From NCBI GenBank assembly GCA_030407085.1, contig CM059584.1:129617501-129681500 (forward strand): DNA of 64,000 bases, written 5' to 3'. Each line of letters begins with the position of its first letter. Position 1 is the stretch's first letter. This document shows positions 12,925 through 25,100 of this stretch, one piece after another. The notes under the pieces were generated by a model. It worked only from the letters and a program-made list of their open reading frames with translations. It made no database searches and was not told the DNA's origin. The stretch comes from Trichopria drosophilae. Taxonomy: Eukaryota > Arthropoda > Insecta > Hymenoptera > Diapriidae. The position numbers and the translations under genes are program-made.

Positions 12925-13056
12925 CTACGAAGGTTCGCACGTGGAGTCCGGCTGTGGCTCTCTGTTCTCGTCCAGCGAGTCTTCCGAGTCCAATTTGTCT
13001 CGGCCGTCCTCTTCGGGACTATCCGAATTTGTACTTGTAACGTGTGCGTTCTCATG
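12925..13056 (-). other. omb: In-frame continuation after the omb TGA stop (possible readthrough extension)
   Basis: Directly after the TGA the same frame stays open for 43 codons until TAG at 12925-12927. The encoded peptide starts HENAHVTSTNSDSPEEDG and continues RDKLDSEDSLDENREPQPD, then STCEPS. Fourteen of 43 residues are Asp or Glu against three Lys/Arg, with many Ser, which resembles transcription-factor tail sequence. Insects are known for stop-codon readthrough, often at UGA followed by C, and here the stop context is TGA-C. Caution: two other frames are also open across this stretch, so openness alone is weak evidence, and a base error at the stop would give the same picture. Confidence 0.45.
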
Positions 13057-13864
13057 TCACGGACTCCCTCCACCCGCCTCGGATTCACCACGATGACCTT
13101 GTGATAAGTTTGGACTCGTCCGCCTCTTTTCTTGAAGACCATTCACCATATTCTCAATGGACTTAAGTTCCCCGGTTGCCGATGCTAGGCTACCAGCGGG
13201 AGTCGGGGAACCCGTTGGTGGTCGAGGTGGAGGTGATCGAGGACTTAAGGTTCGGCTTCCGGGTGTGACTGTCTCGAAGGCTGAACCGTGGGAAGGGGCT
13301 GGTAATGTATATGGTGCAAATCGGTGACCCTTAAGCTGGTGCAACGGACTGGCCAGAGGATGTGGATAATGCGCGAAAAGTGCCGGATGTTGAGAAGCCG
13401 CTAGTGCTAATTGCGCGTTGAATAGCATTCCCGGAGTCACACCGGCATGAAGTCCTAGATGGTTCGGCGCTATCAAATGGCCTGGGCCTGGGTATAAGCC
13501 GGGAACCGGCGGATATAAGTAGGGTAGCAAGGGAGGATGTAAGGGAGGTCCTACGGAAACATCAGGTCGCGGTCCCTCCGACGCTGCTGCATGGCTGTGT
13601 CCTCCACCGCTTTCGGAACCTGAAGATTCACTTCCTTCTCTTTCGCTCGTTCTGTCGTCCCTATCCCTTGAGTGTTCTCGATCTCCTCGTTGATGATGAT
13701 GGGATGCTGGGTGCGGTGTGTCCGGTCCGACCACGTCGAGGAGCTTGTCATCATCGTCCATGAGGTCATTACCGGAATTGGATGAACGCCGCTTTTCCGG
13801 TGAAGCTGGACCACCTGACGACAACCGGGAACCGCCGCCTGATACGGTCAACAGCGCTTGCCTT
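13057..13864 (-). CDS. omb: omb/Tbx2-3 C-terminal exon (repression region)
   Basis: The acceptor is CGTTGTTGCAG (AG at 13865-13866) after a pyrimidine-rich tract. The first A completes Lys, then RQALLTVSGGG; 269 whole codons run to TGA at 13057-13059. Exon residues 28-46 carry a polar stretch with an Asp-Asp-Asp-Asp-Lys core. Residues 51-75 are rich in His, Arg and Asp, and 76-95 rich in Ser, Glu and Gly. About 105-125 is Pro/Tyr/Leu-rich (LLPYLYPPVPGLYPG). About 130-165 is the most conserved part: NHLGLHAGVTPGMLFNAQLA, then LAASQHPALF. It is followed by LKGHRFAPYTLP, ETVTPGSRTLSPRSPPP, and near the end LKSIENMVNGL. These blocks match the C-terminal region of Tbx2/Tbx3/Omb, where repression activity maps. 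The stop is followed by an in-frame acidic continuation, described separately. The overlapping plus-strand 164-codon ORF (12602-13096) is antisense. Confidence 0.95.
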
Positions 13865-16800
13865 CTGCAACAACGACTCAGAGTTAGCAATGTGGTGAAA
13901 GTGAAATAAAAGAAAGCAGGGACAATATTAGTAAAATATTATTGCTTATAAGTATCAAACATTTCTATGACATTTATTTTTAAAAATATAAGGATTAAAT
14001 TATGATTTTGATTCTTCCACAAAAGTTTTTATGCCGACCGCAAGTGAATGTATACTAATAAACCGTTCGGTAGATCTAAATTATACGCGTCTTAAGAAAT
14101 CGCAATTAGCAAGAACACGACAGATCGTGAGTCATTAAGATCGAAGAATCGTGTCTCTACGAAGCCAGCGGTATATCATCAGGAATAAGGCTGGATGTGA
14201 TATCATGAGAAAAGTATGTCTCGAGCGATGAGAACAATCTCGCTGCAGATCGAAACTCTAGACTCGTATCGAAGGGTTTGCGTAAGGATGGTACATCGCG
14301 AATTTATTGCTGAACAACTATCGATGGACGAATGTCAAAGGATCGTCAAAGTTCTCATCGCGGCAATAATTTATGTTCATGCGATGATAAACGTCGGGAT
14401 TTATACAGCCCAGTAGCCCCGAGCGCGTTAGGTATTAAATTAATTATCTTAATTGCGCTCTCAACGCCTTTCGTCTACACGCGCAAAACCCATCGTACGA
14501 GCGTCCCGCGTACCAGCTAGTCGCTTTCCTACGTTGCAGCATTTATATTATTACACGAGCGACTTGTCTAATTTATGCGGTATGTAACTATTTACTCGGC
14601 AAGTTTACGTGTGCACGTGCGAGTTTGTACGGGCGCGCTTCGGCGAACTTACGAATTCATACATATTTGCCTGGACATATGTACGGAGCGTGGAAGGCTT
14701 TGAAATGCGCGCGGACTCGTAACTCCACTCGTTACCGATTGTCGACGAAACGGGAAATTCTCGGACGTCGAGTTTCTGAATTGGCATTCAATTTTTTACG
14801 CTTGCAACGTAATTGGAAAAGTGTGTAAATCACAGCGAGTAAACAATTCCTCATTAATTTCAGATTGTAGAATTCGACCATTAGATGTTTTCCCTTTGAA
14901 CGAAAATTACTGGCGTAAATGTCCCTATCGAAACTCGTTGAAAACACGCCATGCATTCTAGGTGCTTTCATTGAATTCCACGTGAGAGATAGCACTAAAT
15001 GTGCGGAGATGCTGTAGAGAGAAGATCGGTTCGTGAAAGAGTTAAATAGATGCGTTTTGTTGCAAATCATGTAGCGAATGTAAACCCGACGTAAGTCCCA
15101 ACGAGAGCTGTGTCCGTCGCGGTGAGAGGCTTACCGATCCCTAATACCGTATAATGCGATCAGTTCACCAATACAGAGTTGGACGTCTTTGCTCGTACGC
15201 GCTCTTCGAACCCCTTACACATGCCCTTCCAGTTCCGTCACTGACGCCGACGCAACTGTACGTGTGTAGAAGTTGGAGAGAGCTAAATCAATAGTGCAGC
15301 GAGACAGTATGGGATTCTTGCCTAAGTAGGTCTCCGGCATACACATTACTCGCTTCTCGAATTTCTCATTTTCTTTTGATGTGTGTTGACCTAGGCTCGC
15401 TCGAATACAAATCGAGAACCGAACGGATTATTGTAAGACCAAAAAAGTCCCTTTATGAAAGATCTTTTATTAAAGGGTATCCAGGCATCGAAGTACGAAT
15501 AAAGTAATACGGCTAATTGATTTTTAAAAAGTTCCGGCATCAAAGTGTATCTCATATCCCAATGTGACCGTAAAACATCAATTTCTATTATGATGCTCAA
15601 TTAGCTGCCTTTGCGATTTCAAAACTTTTTAATCGAAAAATTCCTGAGAAAGTACTTTACACCTCAGCAAGGGGTTTAGACGAATAAATTTCATTCGAGT
15701 AATTTAATCGTACGAAACGCGCCCACCTATCCGATTCCGCAGTGATAACGGTTGATGACTGAAGACTAACGCGTGGCGCGCAAAAGCGCATTGTAGGATA
15801 TACATGAACTTAATTAGTACAGAATTGAATGCCGGATTTAAGTAAAGAAAAGGGTGCCGCGGATTCTACCGATTATTAGTATCATTGCCCTTGTCTCTTT
15901 TTGCAGTCGTAATGAGCTGTGGCCATGCACCCTTCTAAATTTGGGACACCCTTCCTTCATCTTCTGTTAGGACCTATTCCTGAAAAGGACAGGCTGTACA
16001 TTTAGCCTCAACGAAATATAGAAGAGATCGTACGGTTCAAAGCGATGTGCGACGTCGCTCCCTTCCGAAACCGGAACGCAGCCTTGGATTAAGTAATACC
16101 AGGGGTTGTGCGAGTGTCAATTCTCTTCAGCGGCTTCCCGTCTGCATTTTAAATTACAGAGTTTGCGAAGAACGAGCGACTGATGCAAACGTCGATGAGG
16201 ACGAATACATAATGAGATGAATATTTCTAAGCGAATCAGTGATCCCTATTTATCAGCAATACGTCAAAATTCCTTCAGACAAAATTTAAAAATTCTGAAT
16301 TTAAAAATAATAAAAAGCACACTAAACCTCGACCTCAACGATGAAAGTGATCTTCGGATTATGCGCTATACCACTTTTCAGAGCTAATATAAAATGCAAT
16401 GCCTCCGAGTGGCGCCCGACTACGTTAACGATAGCACCGCCCATGAAAGCATCAGTATGCTAATCCGATGATTGGCTATGTTTCAACCTCGCCCCTCCAC
16501 GTCTACACCGAATACCCCGCACGCGTCTTTCCGCCCTCTAAAGTCTCGCATCGAGCTTCCTGGTGGAAACTTCATCCACCCTTAACTGAAACCATAAGCC
16601 AAAACTAACCCTTATTCTAATTAAGCGCCACTCTACGATCTGCTTTGCATATTTCCACGATTAATTTGGTTCTTTAACCCGTAACGGACTTCCTGCGTTC
16701 AATATTTTTTCCTCATTGTATTTAACTTCGACACTTTCAGGGCAAAGGGAGATTTACTGTTTTCGACCGCTTCTACAATGCCTCCAATCTTCTAAACGCC

Positions 16801-17912
16801 AGTAGATTTTCACAACGCGTATTCCACTAGAAAATAATCGAGTAGTAAATGATCTAAGCTCTTGGAAGTTTGAGATTATAAAAAGAAACAGAAAATTAAT
16901 AATGGAACCTCTAGCTGTGTCAATTTAGTACTAGATATAGAGAAAAAAATTGAAATGTGAATAGGAAAATGCGAGCTTAATATTAGGTATGAATAGAATA
17001 AAAATTTAAAATCGATTGTCTGTAATATTATTTTGTGTACCATCATCCGCACATTCCCCTGATTGAGTCGAATTAAAAGTTCTTGTACATCGAATTAAAA
17101 TTCATCTATTTCCATCGACCACCATAACAGCCTTTTATCCCCTTCATGAAGGGGAGCAATGGCATTTGGCCGATTCGATACTGAGGGATTAAATGTTCGC
17201 GAATGATCAGCATATTTATTTTCGGGCATTAGAAGATAGATATTTCTATTGACGGGATTCTATGCATACTAACGCAACACCATCAAAATCCACTTGAGTT
17301 TTCATACCGCGCTCAATGAAATCGAAATGGTTTCATCGACGGTGACAACAATGGCCCCAAGGGGAGTCCATATAAGCTTATAACCTTGCAATATTGAATA
17401 CAAATGGATGCTCCGAGGTGGCATTCATGACTGAAACGTAAGTGCAAATCATTTCCCGGGCTCGCAACCCTAGAATTGGGGGTAACCTGATCAAGGTTGC
17501 GCTAAAGACATTGATATATTGAGGGGCGGTAGTGTGACTCGAATCAATTTTCACGCGAGAAAATTATATTTGGGCTGCGAATTTAATTCTAGATGAGGAT
17601 CGTTTATTGTTCTGCAACGAAAGTAATTGAAAATCAATTTTGCTCAAAATCTGTAAGATATTTATGGGAAATATTAAACTGTACGAAATAAAATGATATG
17701 GACCAATTTAAAGTGTGAAGTAAATATTTGGAAGTTGGGGTTCACATTTGAAATATGATAAAAACGTTCAATAGGAATCACGAAATTTTTTACATGGTTC
17801 GAATGGCAAAGAAGTCAAATCATAATTCTTTCCTCCATTAATTTATTGGCATTCATTAATAAGATAAAAAAAATGTCATGCTGCATTGTGAAATTTTGAA
17901 AGCGATACTCAC
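13865..17912 (-). other. omb: omb intron, 4.05 kb
   Basis: A GTGAGT...CAG intron, phase 2, between the T-box tail exon and the C-terminal exon. No further exon with family similarity was found. The sequence is mostly unique with balanced base composition, compatible with regulatory DNA, but no specific element can be named. Confidence 0.8.
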
Positions 17913-17989
17913 TTTTTCTCTCGTTTTCCAGCACCAGTGTCCCTAAAACCCTTTGCGAATGGATTATTATCGATCTTGAGTTGCGTAAT
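17913..17989 (-). CDS. omb: omb/Tbx2-3 exon encoding the C-terminal T-box helix
   Basis: This 77-nt exon follows acceptor TTTGTTTACAG (AG at 17990-17991). It encodes [19 protein letters not shown] and then AGKREKK, ending GAG AAA AA before donor GTGAGT (17907-17912). It is 25 codons plus two bases, so phase 2; A from the next exon completes Lys. In T-box structures the Asn-Pro-Phe-Ala-Lys-Gly-Phe segment forms the short C-terminal helix that enters the DNA minor groove, and both aromatic residues are present. The basic run Lys-Arg-Glu-Lys-Lys-Arg after the domain is the usual Tbx2/3 boundary and a likely nuclear-localisation patch. The exon is too short to show up as an ORF by itself; splice sites, phase and motif together make it certain. 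Confidence 0.97.
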
Positions 17990-19029
17990 CTGTAAACAAA
18001 AGAAAAACGATAAAGTAAGAATATTGTGAATCATGTCAATCGTTAAAGTAAGTTACAAAAGTAATGCGACAATATCATTCATTCAGCACGTGCACGCAGG
18101 ATGACGCTGCGAAACTCGTCAATCTCCTTTGCAATGCAAATGTTATGTATAATTCTGGGGTAAATTGAAGGGACACGATTTTAAAAGAAAAGGCACTAGG
18201 AGAAAGAGAGACTTCGTCTGTCTACAGTCGCTTTATTCAAATTGGCTAGAAGCTGCTTTTTTCGAGACACGAAATTTACGAATAAGCAGTTGAGATTCGA
18301 CCCGTTCTTCCGCGATTTTTCGCGATTCCTTATCAGATTTATGATAATAGGTTTCGTATGGTGTCGCTCTCGCTGGAGGACTTTTTGATCCGCGTCGAGC
18401 TCGTCGCCAGCGGTCGTCGTCGACAGCCTGGAAACAGGGACGCATTGTGGTGGGCTTTATCTAAATAGCGCGACATTCAATTTCCGACAGCACTGAATCT
18501 GTGCCACTGTAGATTTAATCGCTCTCGGATAGGAGAGACACTCCGTCCACCGGCCGCAGCGCGGAAATAATTGATGGAGGAGGGATATTTAATGTGTGGA
18601 CCTTCTGAAAAATCGAACAATGCCACGCCTTTACGGTGGCGATAGATACAAATGCGGTCTGTATACCAGAAATATAATGCGTACCAAGAACCTCCGAGGT
18701 TCCCTGAAGCCGCCGTCGCCGCAACGATCTCCACGAGAAAGATATTAATTAGTAGGATTCTTGGCGTATACATCGCGCCAAGAAGGACAGAGATGGATCC
18801 AGATTAGAAGCGCGTAATTTTAAACTCCGCGAGGTGTTTCGATTCCAAAACGAGCCGACGGATGATGCGGTACGATGAAACTTTACCATATTTACGACCG
18901 AAATGATCGGGAGCTAGTCTTACGCGATCGATGAGCAAATAATAATTAAAAAATTAGTTACCAGGTTTTTAGCTAACATTTATACTTTATTGTTAATACT
19001 TTTATTTAAGATTGTTATGTTATTTTTAC
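17990..19029 (-). other. omb: omb intron, 1.04 kb
   Basis: A GTAAAA...CAG intron, phase 0. A minus-strand ORF at 18233-18445, rich in Arg, Lys and Ser, is preceded by a reasonable acceptor (TCCCTGTTTCCAG). It has no recognised similarity and no matching donor, so I treat it as intron. Confidence 0.8.
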
Positions 19030-19176
19030 CTTTTCATTCTGGTAGGCTGTGACGGCGATGAATTCAGTTTCCTTGAAAACGTAACTCCTGAACGTCGAAT
19101 ACGGAAGCTTCAGAATATCATTGGCCCTCACGAGATGAAACCTAGGTTGATACTTATGCATGGAGTTCAATATCGT
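19030..19176 (-). CDS. omb: omb/Tbx2-3 T-box exon, 147 nt
   Basis: The exon follows acceptor TTTTGTTCCAG (AG at 19177-19178) and ends GAA AAG before donor GTAAAA (19024-19029). It is exactly 49 codons, phase 0 on both sides: [49 protein letters not shown]. This is the T-box stretch leading to the last strand and helix of the domain. A 147-nt exon with these limits is, from memory, also what vertebrate TBX2/TBX3 have. One small departure is Ser in FRSYVF where most members have Thr. Lys-Glu-Thr-Glu-Phe, rather than Pro-Glu-Thr-Glu/Asp-Phe, agrees with insect Omb. Overlapping plus-strand ORFs here are shadows of this exon. Confidence 0.97.
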
Positions 19177-22100
19177 CTGGAACAAAAGAAATGGAGCCTA
19201 CATTGGGACAGACTATTATATATTTACCGGCAAGCATTTCTCTATATTATATTCATAGCTTAGATTTATAAAATAAATAATATAAATAATATAAACTTTA
19301 GACAGTAAAATTATTGATAAACTAAATAATCGTTTCTTCATAGTAAATTAACCTAATGCTAAATCAAAAGTTTAAATTTGTTGTCACAAAAAGAATGCAA
19401 ATATGAAATTATTTAAGACACCTCGAACTTTTAACTGACAACTTTATTCCGATGGTAAGACTCGTTAAATATTTACCGTGTGAGTAAACTTTTACGCTCT
19501 AATTTCATAAACAACTGCCGGTGATCTAGGGAGCTTTTTAAAGTTTCTCTAGTGGCCGCGAAGGCATAGGAGACTAGGTTGAGCTCAACTCCCAAGAAGC
19601 CCATCCTGAATAATGAACGAGTATAAATGGCGTCGCCAGTACAGTAAGACAAAGAGAAAAACGGCCAGTTAGAATGACGGTGACACAGACGGAAAAAAGA
19701 AAGGAAGAAAAAAAAATAAAAGAGCAAAGTCGTGCTTGCACGATGGTAATGACCGGGTACGACATTCGCCTCAACGACATGTGTACCTATGTTGGCTGCA
19801 GGATATTCGCAAGCGCGAATTGCAATCGACGTCAGCCCATTTCCGTCTCACTCCCGCGGCCGAAGGATTGACCGCCATTACGCGAAGCATAATTTATTCA
19901 ACGATTCGTTGCTCAGGGAATGATCGATAGGGAGTCCCCCGGAGCCACCCATGATCGAGTCGGCAACTCCGTTCATGCTGTTTAACGATCGGAGAAACGA
20001 GTCTCGTTGACTTTCCTTTCGATTCCGACATTTTTAGTTTGCCACGATACGAAGAAGTAAGACGCGCAGACCGGCCGTATCGATCACCACTCGCGAAATG
20101 GCGAGGATATCAAAACACGCCTGCTCATTTTACGTCGGCTTTATTTATTGGAGTTCTTAGCAACGTTCGATTGTTATCTCTACTACGAGTAAACAGAATA
20201 CTTTTTTGTTTGTTTATAGAAACTTTTCAATGGTTATATCCCTGAAAACAGTTAACCCAAGATTGGGTGCCAAATTTATCCCAACTACTATTATGATAGA
20301 TTCAACTGAATTAACCCATATGGTTTATCCAGCAGTTTAGCGATCATAAACGTTAAAATATCATAGTTCCCTGCAGAGAATAGATTAGGTAATTTCAAAT
20401 AAAAAACGAATTTTATTCAAGAACATTGTAAAATTAAATTGGTAACTCGTTAAAATCTGCAATAAACGGGAGGAATCGTAAAAGCCCGTATTTTTGACCG
20501 ACTCTCAACGATCAAATTTCGGACAGTAAACAATGTCGTTATTAAGACTATACCTGAGCAGAATGTATTAAACGATAGTAAAAATATTCCAATATTCACC
20601 AGGCCTCAATTTTGTGTTCGTCTTCGCGATTTTAAGGGAGAAGAAGAATTACGGCTCGATAAATGCGGACCAAGTATTTTAGCAGATATACATGGGCCTA
20701 CCATTGCTCTTCGAGAAATCATAATCGTAAAGCACATTACGAGGTAATCAATTATCTATGGAAACGAAAGTGATTAACAACTTAACTGACCTCCGGTGAT
20801 GTCTGAAACTCTTGATTTTACCTTTTATCTCTTTGCTACAATCTATTACTTCTTTACGGCTACCTCTTACCGAAGTTCTCCAAGGTCCCCATTGAAGCGT
20901 GTATAAAGAGACCGCGATCGAGTGCACATTAAAAATTAATTACCAGATAATCTTCTAAGCCGAAGGATAAATAATAATTTTCGTGGTAAGAGTCGAACGA
21001 TGAGCTTCTCGGTCCGATTCAGGCTCGATTACGAGCGCACTTAATTGCACGAGAGGACCAAAAAGGAGGCGGCGTTATCTCCTCGCGAACGACTGAAACA
21101 AAAGACCCGTGGCGTCGGAGTGGTCGTAAACGCCGTCGGTATATAGGTATAATGCACCGCTTATTTTTCCCGGAGGTATTCGCGTAGTAGCATCTGCATG
21201 CGAGACATTCGCATCGCGCCGGAATCACCGGAGGAGAACGAGAGAACGAGCCAGGACACCTCGTTGGGTAATAAATAAAATATCCGAGATCGCCATTACG
21301 CGGCGATCGGCGTTCAGGCGGCATGGCACAAAGAAAAATAATTAGCGGCCGCTGAGATAACGTTAATCTAGGCGTTTGTCATTAGCCTATCAAGCCCATA
21401 TGGCCTCCGCCATCGATTTCCGTCTTCTTCCTTAATTCTACTGAGTTGACCAAGATTGCCACCGTGCGCTACTTTCGATATCTCTCACAATCCTTTCTTC
21501 CTTTGCTACATAAGCGAGGACGGGAAATATGTGCGAACACGCCGAGCAATTAGTACTTCTCGGGAGGCTATCTAGACAACGGGGACCACGGACTTTCCCT
21601 TGGATTCGTGGAGAAGGCACGGATTTCCTTTCGATCCTGAGTAGTGGGGACAAGAGAGCGGCGGTCAGTATCGTGACGCGAGAATTGACCGTCAAGATAA
21701 AACCCCGGGAAAAAGAAGAGATTCGAGTAGAGTCGCAGGCACACAGAAGCCGACGCGGCTAATGACTCTGTCCGGAGTAATCTCGGGGTGTTATCTGTCC
21801 GGCTACCTGGGGCCCACCTACTTCGAATCACGAGCCCGAGGTGCTTTACGACCGATCGACTCCGAACCGTTCACCCTGTGCCGCCACTGCACACGCAGCG
21901 CACGTAGCCGAGCATCTTGTCGGTCGCTCATATATTCGGTGCTCGGCGCAGGATTGGTCCCGCAACAAAAGACCCGGCATTAACGACTCTTCGCGACCAA
22001 AGAATAAGGAATTTATATATTCTATGCGGGAGCTGGCAAAACGAAGAATAAAAGCGCGAGTCGCGACCCCGACAGGGAAAAATGCTAATTGACGCTTCGA

Positions 22101-25100
22101 CTTCTCCGCGCGTCGGCTTCGATTTTACGAGCGCCATTCCGCTTTGAAATCAGTACTTCATTCGCGGAAAACCTCCGTAGCTTTATCATTACATCGCCTG
22201 TCAAATAATTTAAAAGCGCTTTGATCGCACCGCGGAGCAGATAGAAATGGAGGCAAAAAAGTCGATCGACGTCGTTGCGAAAACACCGATAAAGCTATGG
22301 AAACCGGTTAAAAGGGAACTCTCGAAATTGTTCGTAAAGTCCTCGGAAAAGCTTCGAAAGATGAATGGAAAGTAGTGATTTACTCTTAAGAGAAAACGTC
22401 GATGAATTTTATTCAAGCATTCATTGCTTTGTTTGATAAACTTGAGAATCCAACAACCCTTATAACAGACAAATTCATCGAAACATTCGGGAGCCGTATA
22501 AGCTCCATAAAACTAAATAAAACCTCAATAATCAAGCTGAGGCAATAAACCTTTAATTGCAGCATATTATACCTGACCTGAAACTATTTGCTATAGTAAA
22601 AGAAGTTAAAAAGAAAGATGAAATCATGCAGAAGTAGCAGTTTGAGCAGTGGCCCCAGCGCGCAAAGGGAACCAGAGTTCGGGCAAAGGCGGACCCTTTC
22701 ACTTTGAGCGAAGAAGTTAGCTGCTAGTCCGAGGATTACTTAGAGTACGGTACATAAAGTAACTATGGAGTTAGTTTGCGGTCGGCACACCTACACGAAA
22801 GGTGTGCGAGTCGAGGGGGTTGCGCGAAAGCGACACTGACAGGAAGATCACAGCAAAAGGGAGGTTCGATGCCTGATGTGGCGCCACCTCGGCAGGAAGC
22901 GGCAGAGAAGTGAAACATTTAGCAAAGGGGTGGCGGGTCGGAGGTACGTGCGAGGGGCCGGAAAGTAAAGGCGAGATACTGGATACGAGAGTGGAACAAG
23001 GAGGTGGTGTAGAAGTTGGAGGTGGTGGAAAAGTCGGTGGACTGCCGCTTCATCCTGGTATCGACCCACCATGAAAGGGGTGGATTTTTCTGCTCGTACA
23101 CGTACACTCAGGGGGAGAAGCCGCGTTCTGCACTCGTCGAGACGCTACGCGCACGTAGGCGTGCAGGCTCGCAAGTGGTTACGTAGATTTCACTGAGTGG
23201 ATATACTTATCTAATTACATAACGTGGAGTTTGCAATATATCGGCGTCAATACTCGACGTTGACAGTCCACCTGGCACCAGGATCGCTTGTACCGCAAAT
23301 TTAAATTTTCTACACGTTTTAGAATTTCAAGCATCATCGTTTAACAAAACTGTGATAAACATCAGCTTTATATGTATATGAACCATCGTTAACGTGCTTC
23401 AATGCCATTAAAATTCAACGTGTGGCTCTTGTAAAGCAGGTTTTTTGTCAATCTTTTTTGTCACCTATAGTACAATTTTGGGAGATGTCAGTGGAATAAC
23501 AAGTGTAGACAAAGACGTTATTCCTAACCAGCAGTTAAATCATTTTGAATCGTCTTAGTAATTTTTATATGCCTGAGCAAATGTAGATAAAGAATAACCG
23601 ATATAAAGGAAAATGATATTTGTGCCAAATCCGGCGGTTGCTCACCGTGGTCTACATAAAAGGAAATTTTTTTCCCTTCGGCAAACGTCATTGAAGCGTA
23701 TTGAGGATTGGGCGGAAATACATTTTAAAAGACGGAAAATATCACAGATTTACAGGAAAGTGTGAAATTGATACTGCACGAATAGAAGATATGTACTTTC
23801 GATCGAGAGATTACTGTTTCCGTCGGTTTTTATATTTGCTTTCTTTGTTTTATAACAATTATTGCTGATATTTTTGAATTTACAATAATAATCTTAAATT
23901 TTTTCGATTAACAATAGCGCTGATTGAAATAAATGATACTGATTTTTCTCATGGTAGTCGATGCCTCATTCGTATTGCGACGACACCCAAGAAGATTCTC
24001 CTTCCACCCGACAGGTTTTGACCCTGTAATTTCCTTTTCCATGGGTCAATCGTGATGTAAAAAAAAGCTGAAACAAGCTCGACGTCGAAACTATCCCTAC
24101 GTGAATTTACGGTGGATACCATCGGCAGGAAACCACCCTCTTCGTTTCTCGTACTCGTCTTATTGTGCCACGAAACGACCCGACGAAGCTATTTCTTTAG
24201 TAATCTTTCTCTACATTTCTACGCTATTTTTATCAACGGACTTCTGACGAGGCACAATTGGTTCGAGATCTTTCTAAATCTATGCGGACTTGTTCCCTGA
24301 TTCGTGTAATCGCCGTTTTGATGTGCGAGGAATGTAGAGAAAGTATTAACGATTGGATAGCGATTTTATTTTTCTAATCTCATAGAAATAATGTCTCGTA
24401 AGTTCATGAGAACACGAACAAGATCGTAATCATCAAAATAGAAAATCGTTTGTTTCAAATTCCAAGTCATTTGGCTTAATGCGTTAACGTTATCTGATGT
24501 CGTATATGCCAATTCCACCGGATTGACTGCAGGGAGCAAAAAAAATGCGTCTAGATAAAAAGTAGCCTCGGGCAGAGCAATAGGCAACGATACTCGCGGC
24601 GAAATCGTAAATTACACAGATGATTACGACGTTGGATAACCTTTCTTAGAGAGGTTAAGAAGAGCGGCGGAAGAAAGGCCCAAGTGCACCAGTGTTAACG
24701 CATGAAATTTGTTTTCTACTTTCATTTCTTTCCGACGAGCCGCTCTTTTCACACCCGTTCGTGTAGGTTTTTATCTGAGTGACTTTTGTCTCGGTGGAAT
24801 CGTCGCGTCGGACGGTCATTCGTATCACCAAGACTTTTGCGATAACCCTAAAGTTCAGAGAGTTCTATCGTATTGTCCCGAGCGCCTGCCTGTCCTCGCT
24901 AAGTATGGAGGTTTAACATAATAACACGTGTAGATTTACGAACGGACTTGATTCCCGCGATTTATTTTAATTAAAAACAGTACATATTTCCATGCTATTG
25001 TTCTAGAATATTTTGCTAATTTATTTTGCTAGTTTCATGCGCTTTCAGGAATGCAATGCCAAAAAAGTCGGGGACAAGCCAACAGAAACTTGATCGCGGT

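Noticed and set aside
12602..13096. Plus-strand 164-codon ORF
   Set aside because: It is antisense to the omb C-terminal exon and its continuation; no similarity, and its Ser-rich part mirrors the acidic frame.
12849..13142. Minus-strand 97-codon ORF in another frame
   Set aside because: It overlaps the end of the omb C-terminal exon in a different frame with no domain-like content.
18233..18445. Minus-strand basic ORF after a good acceptor, between two T-box exons
   Set aside because: There is no matching donor, no family similarity, and the flanking T-box exons already join in phase without it.
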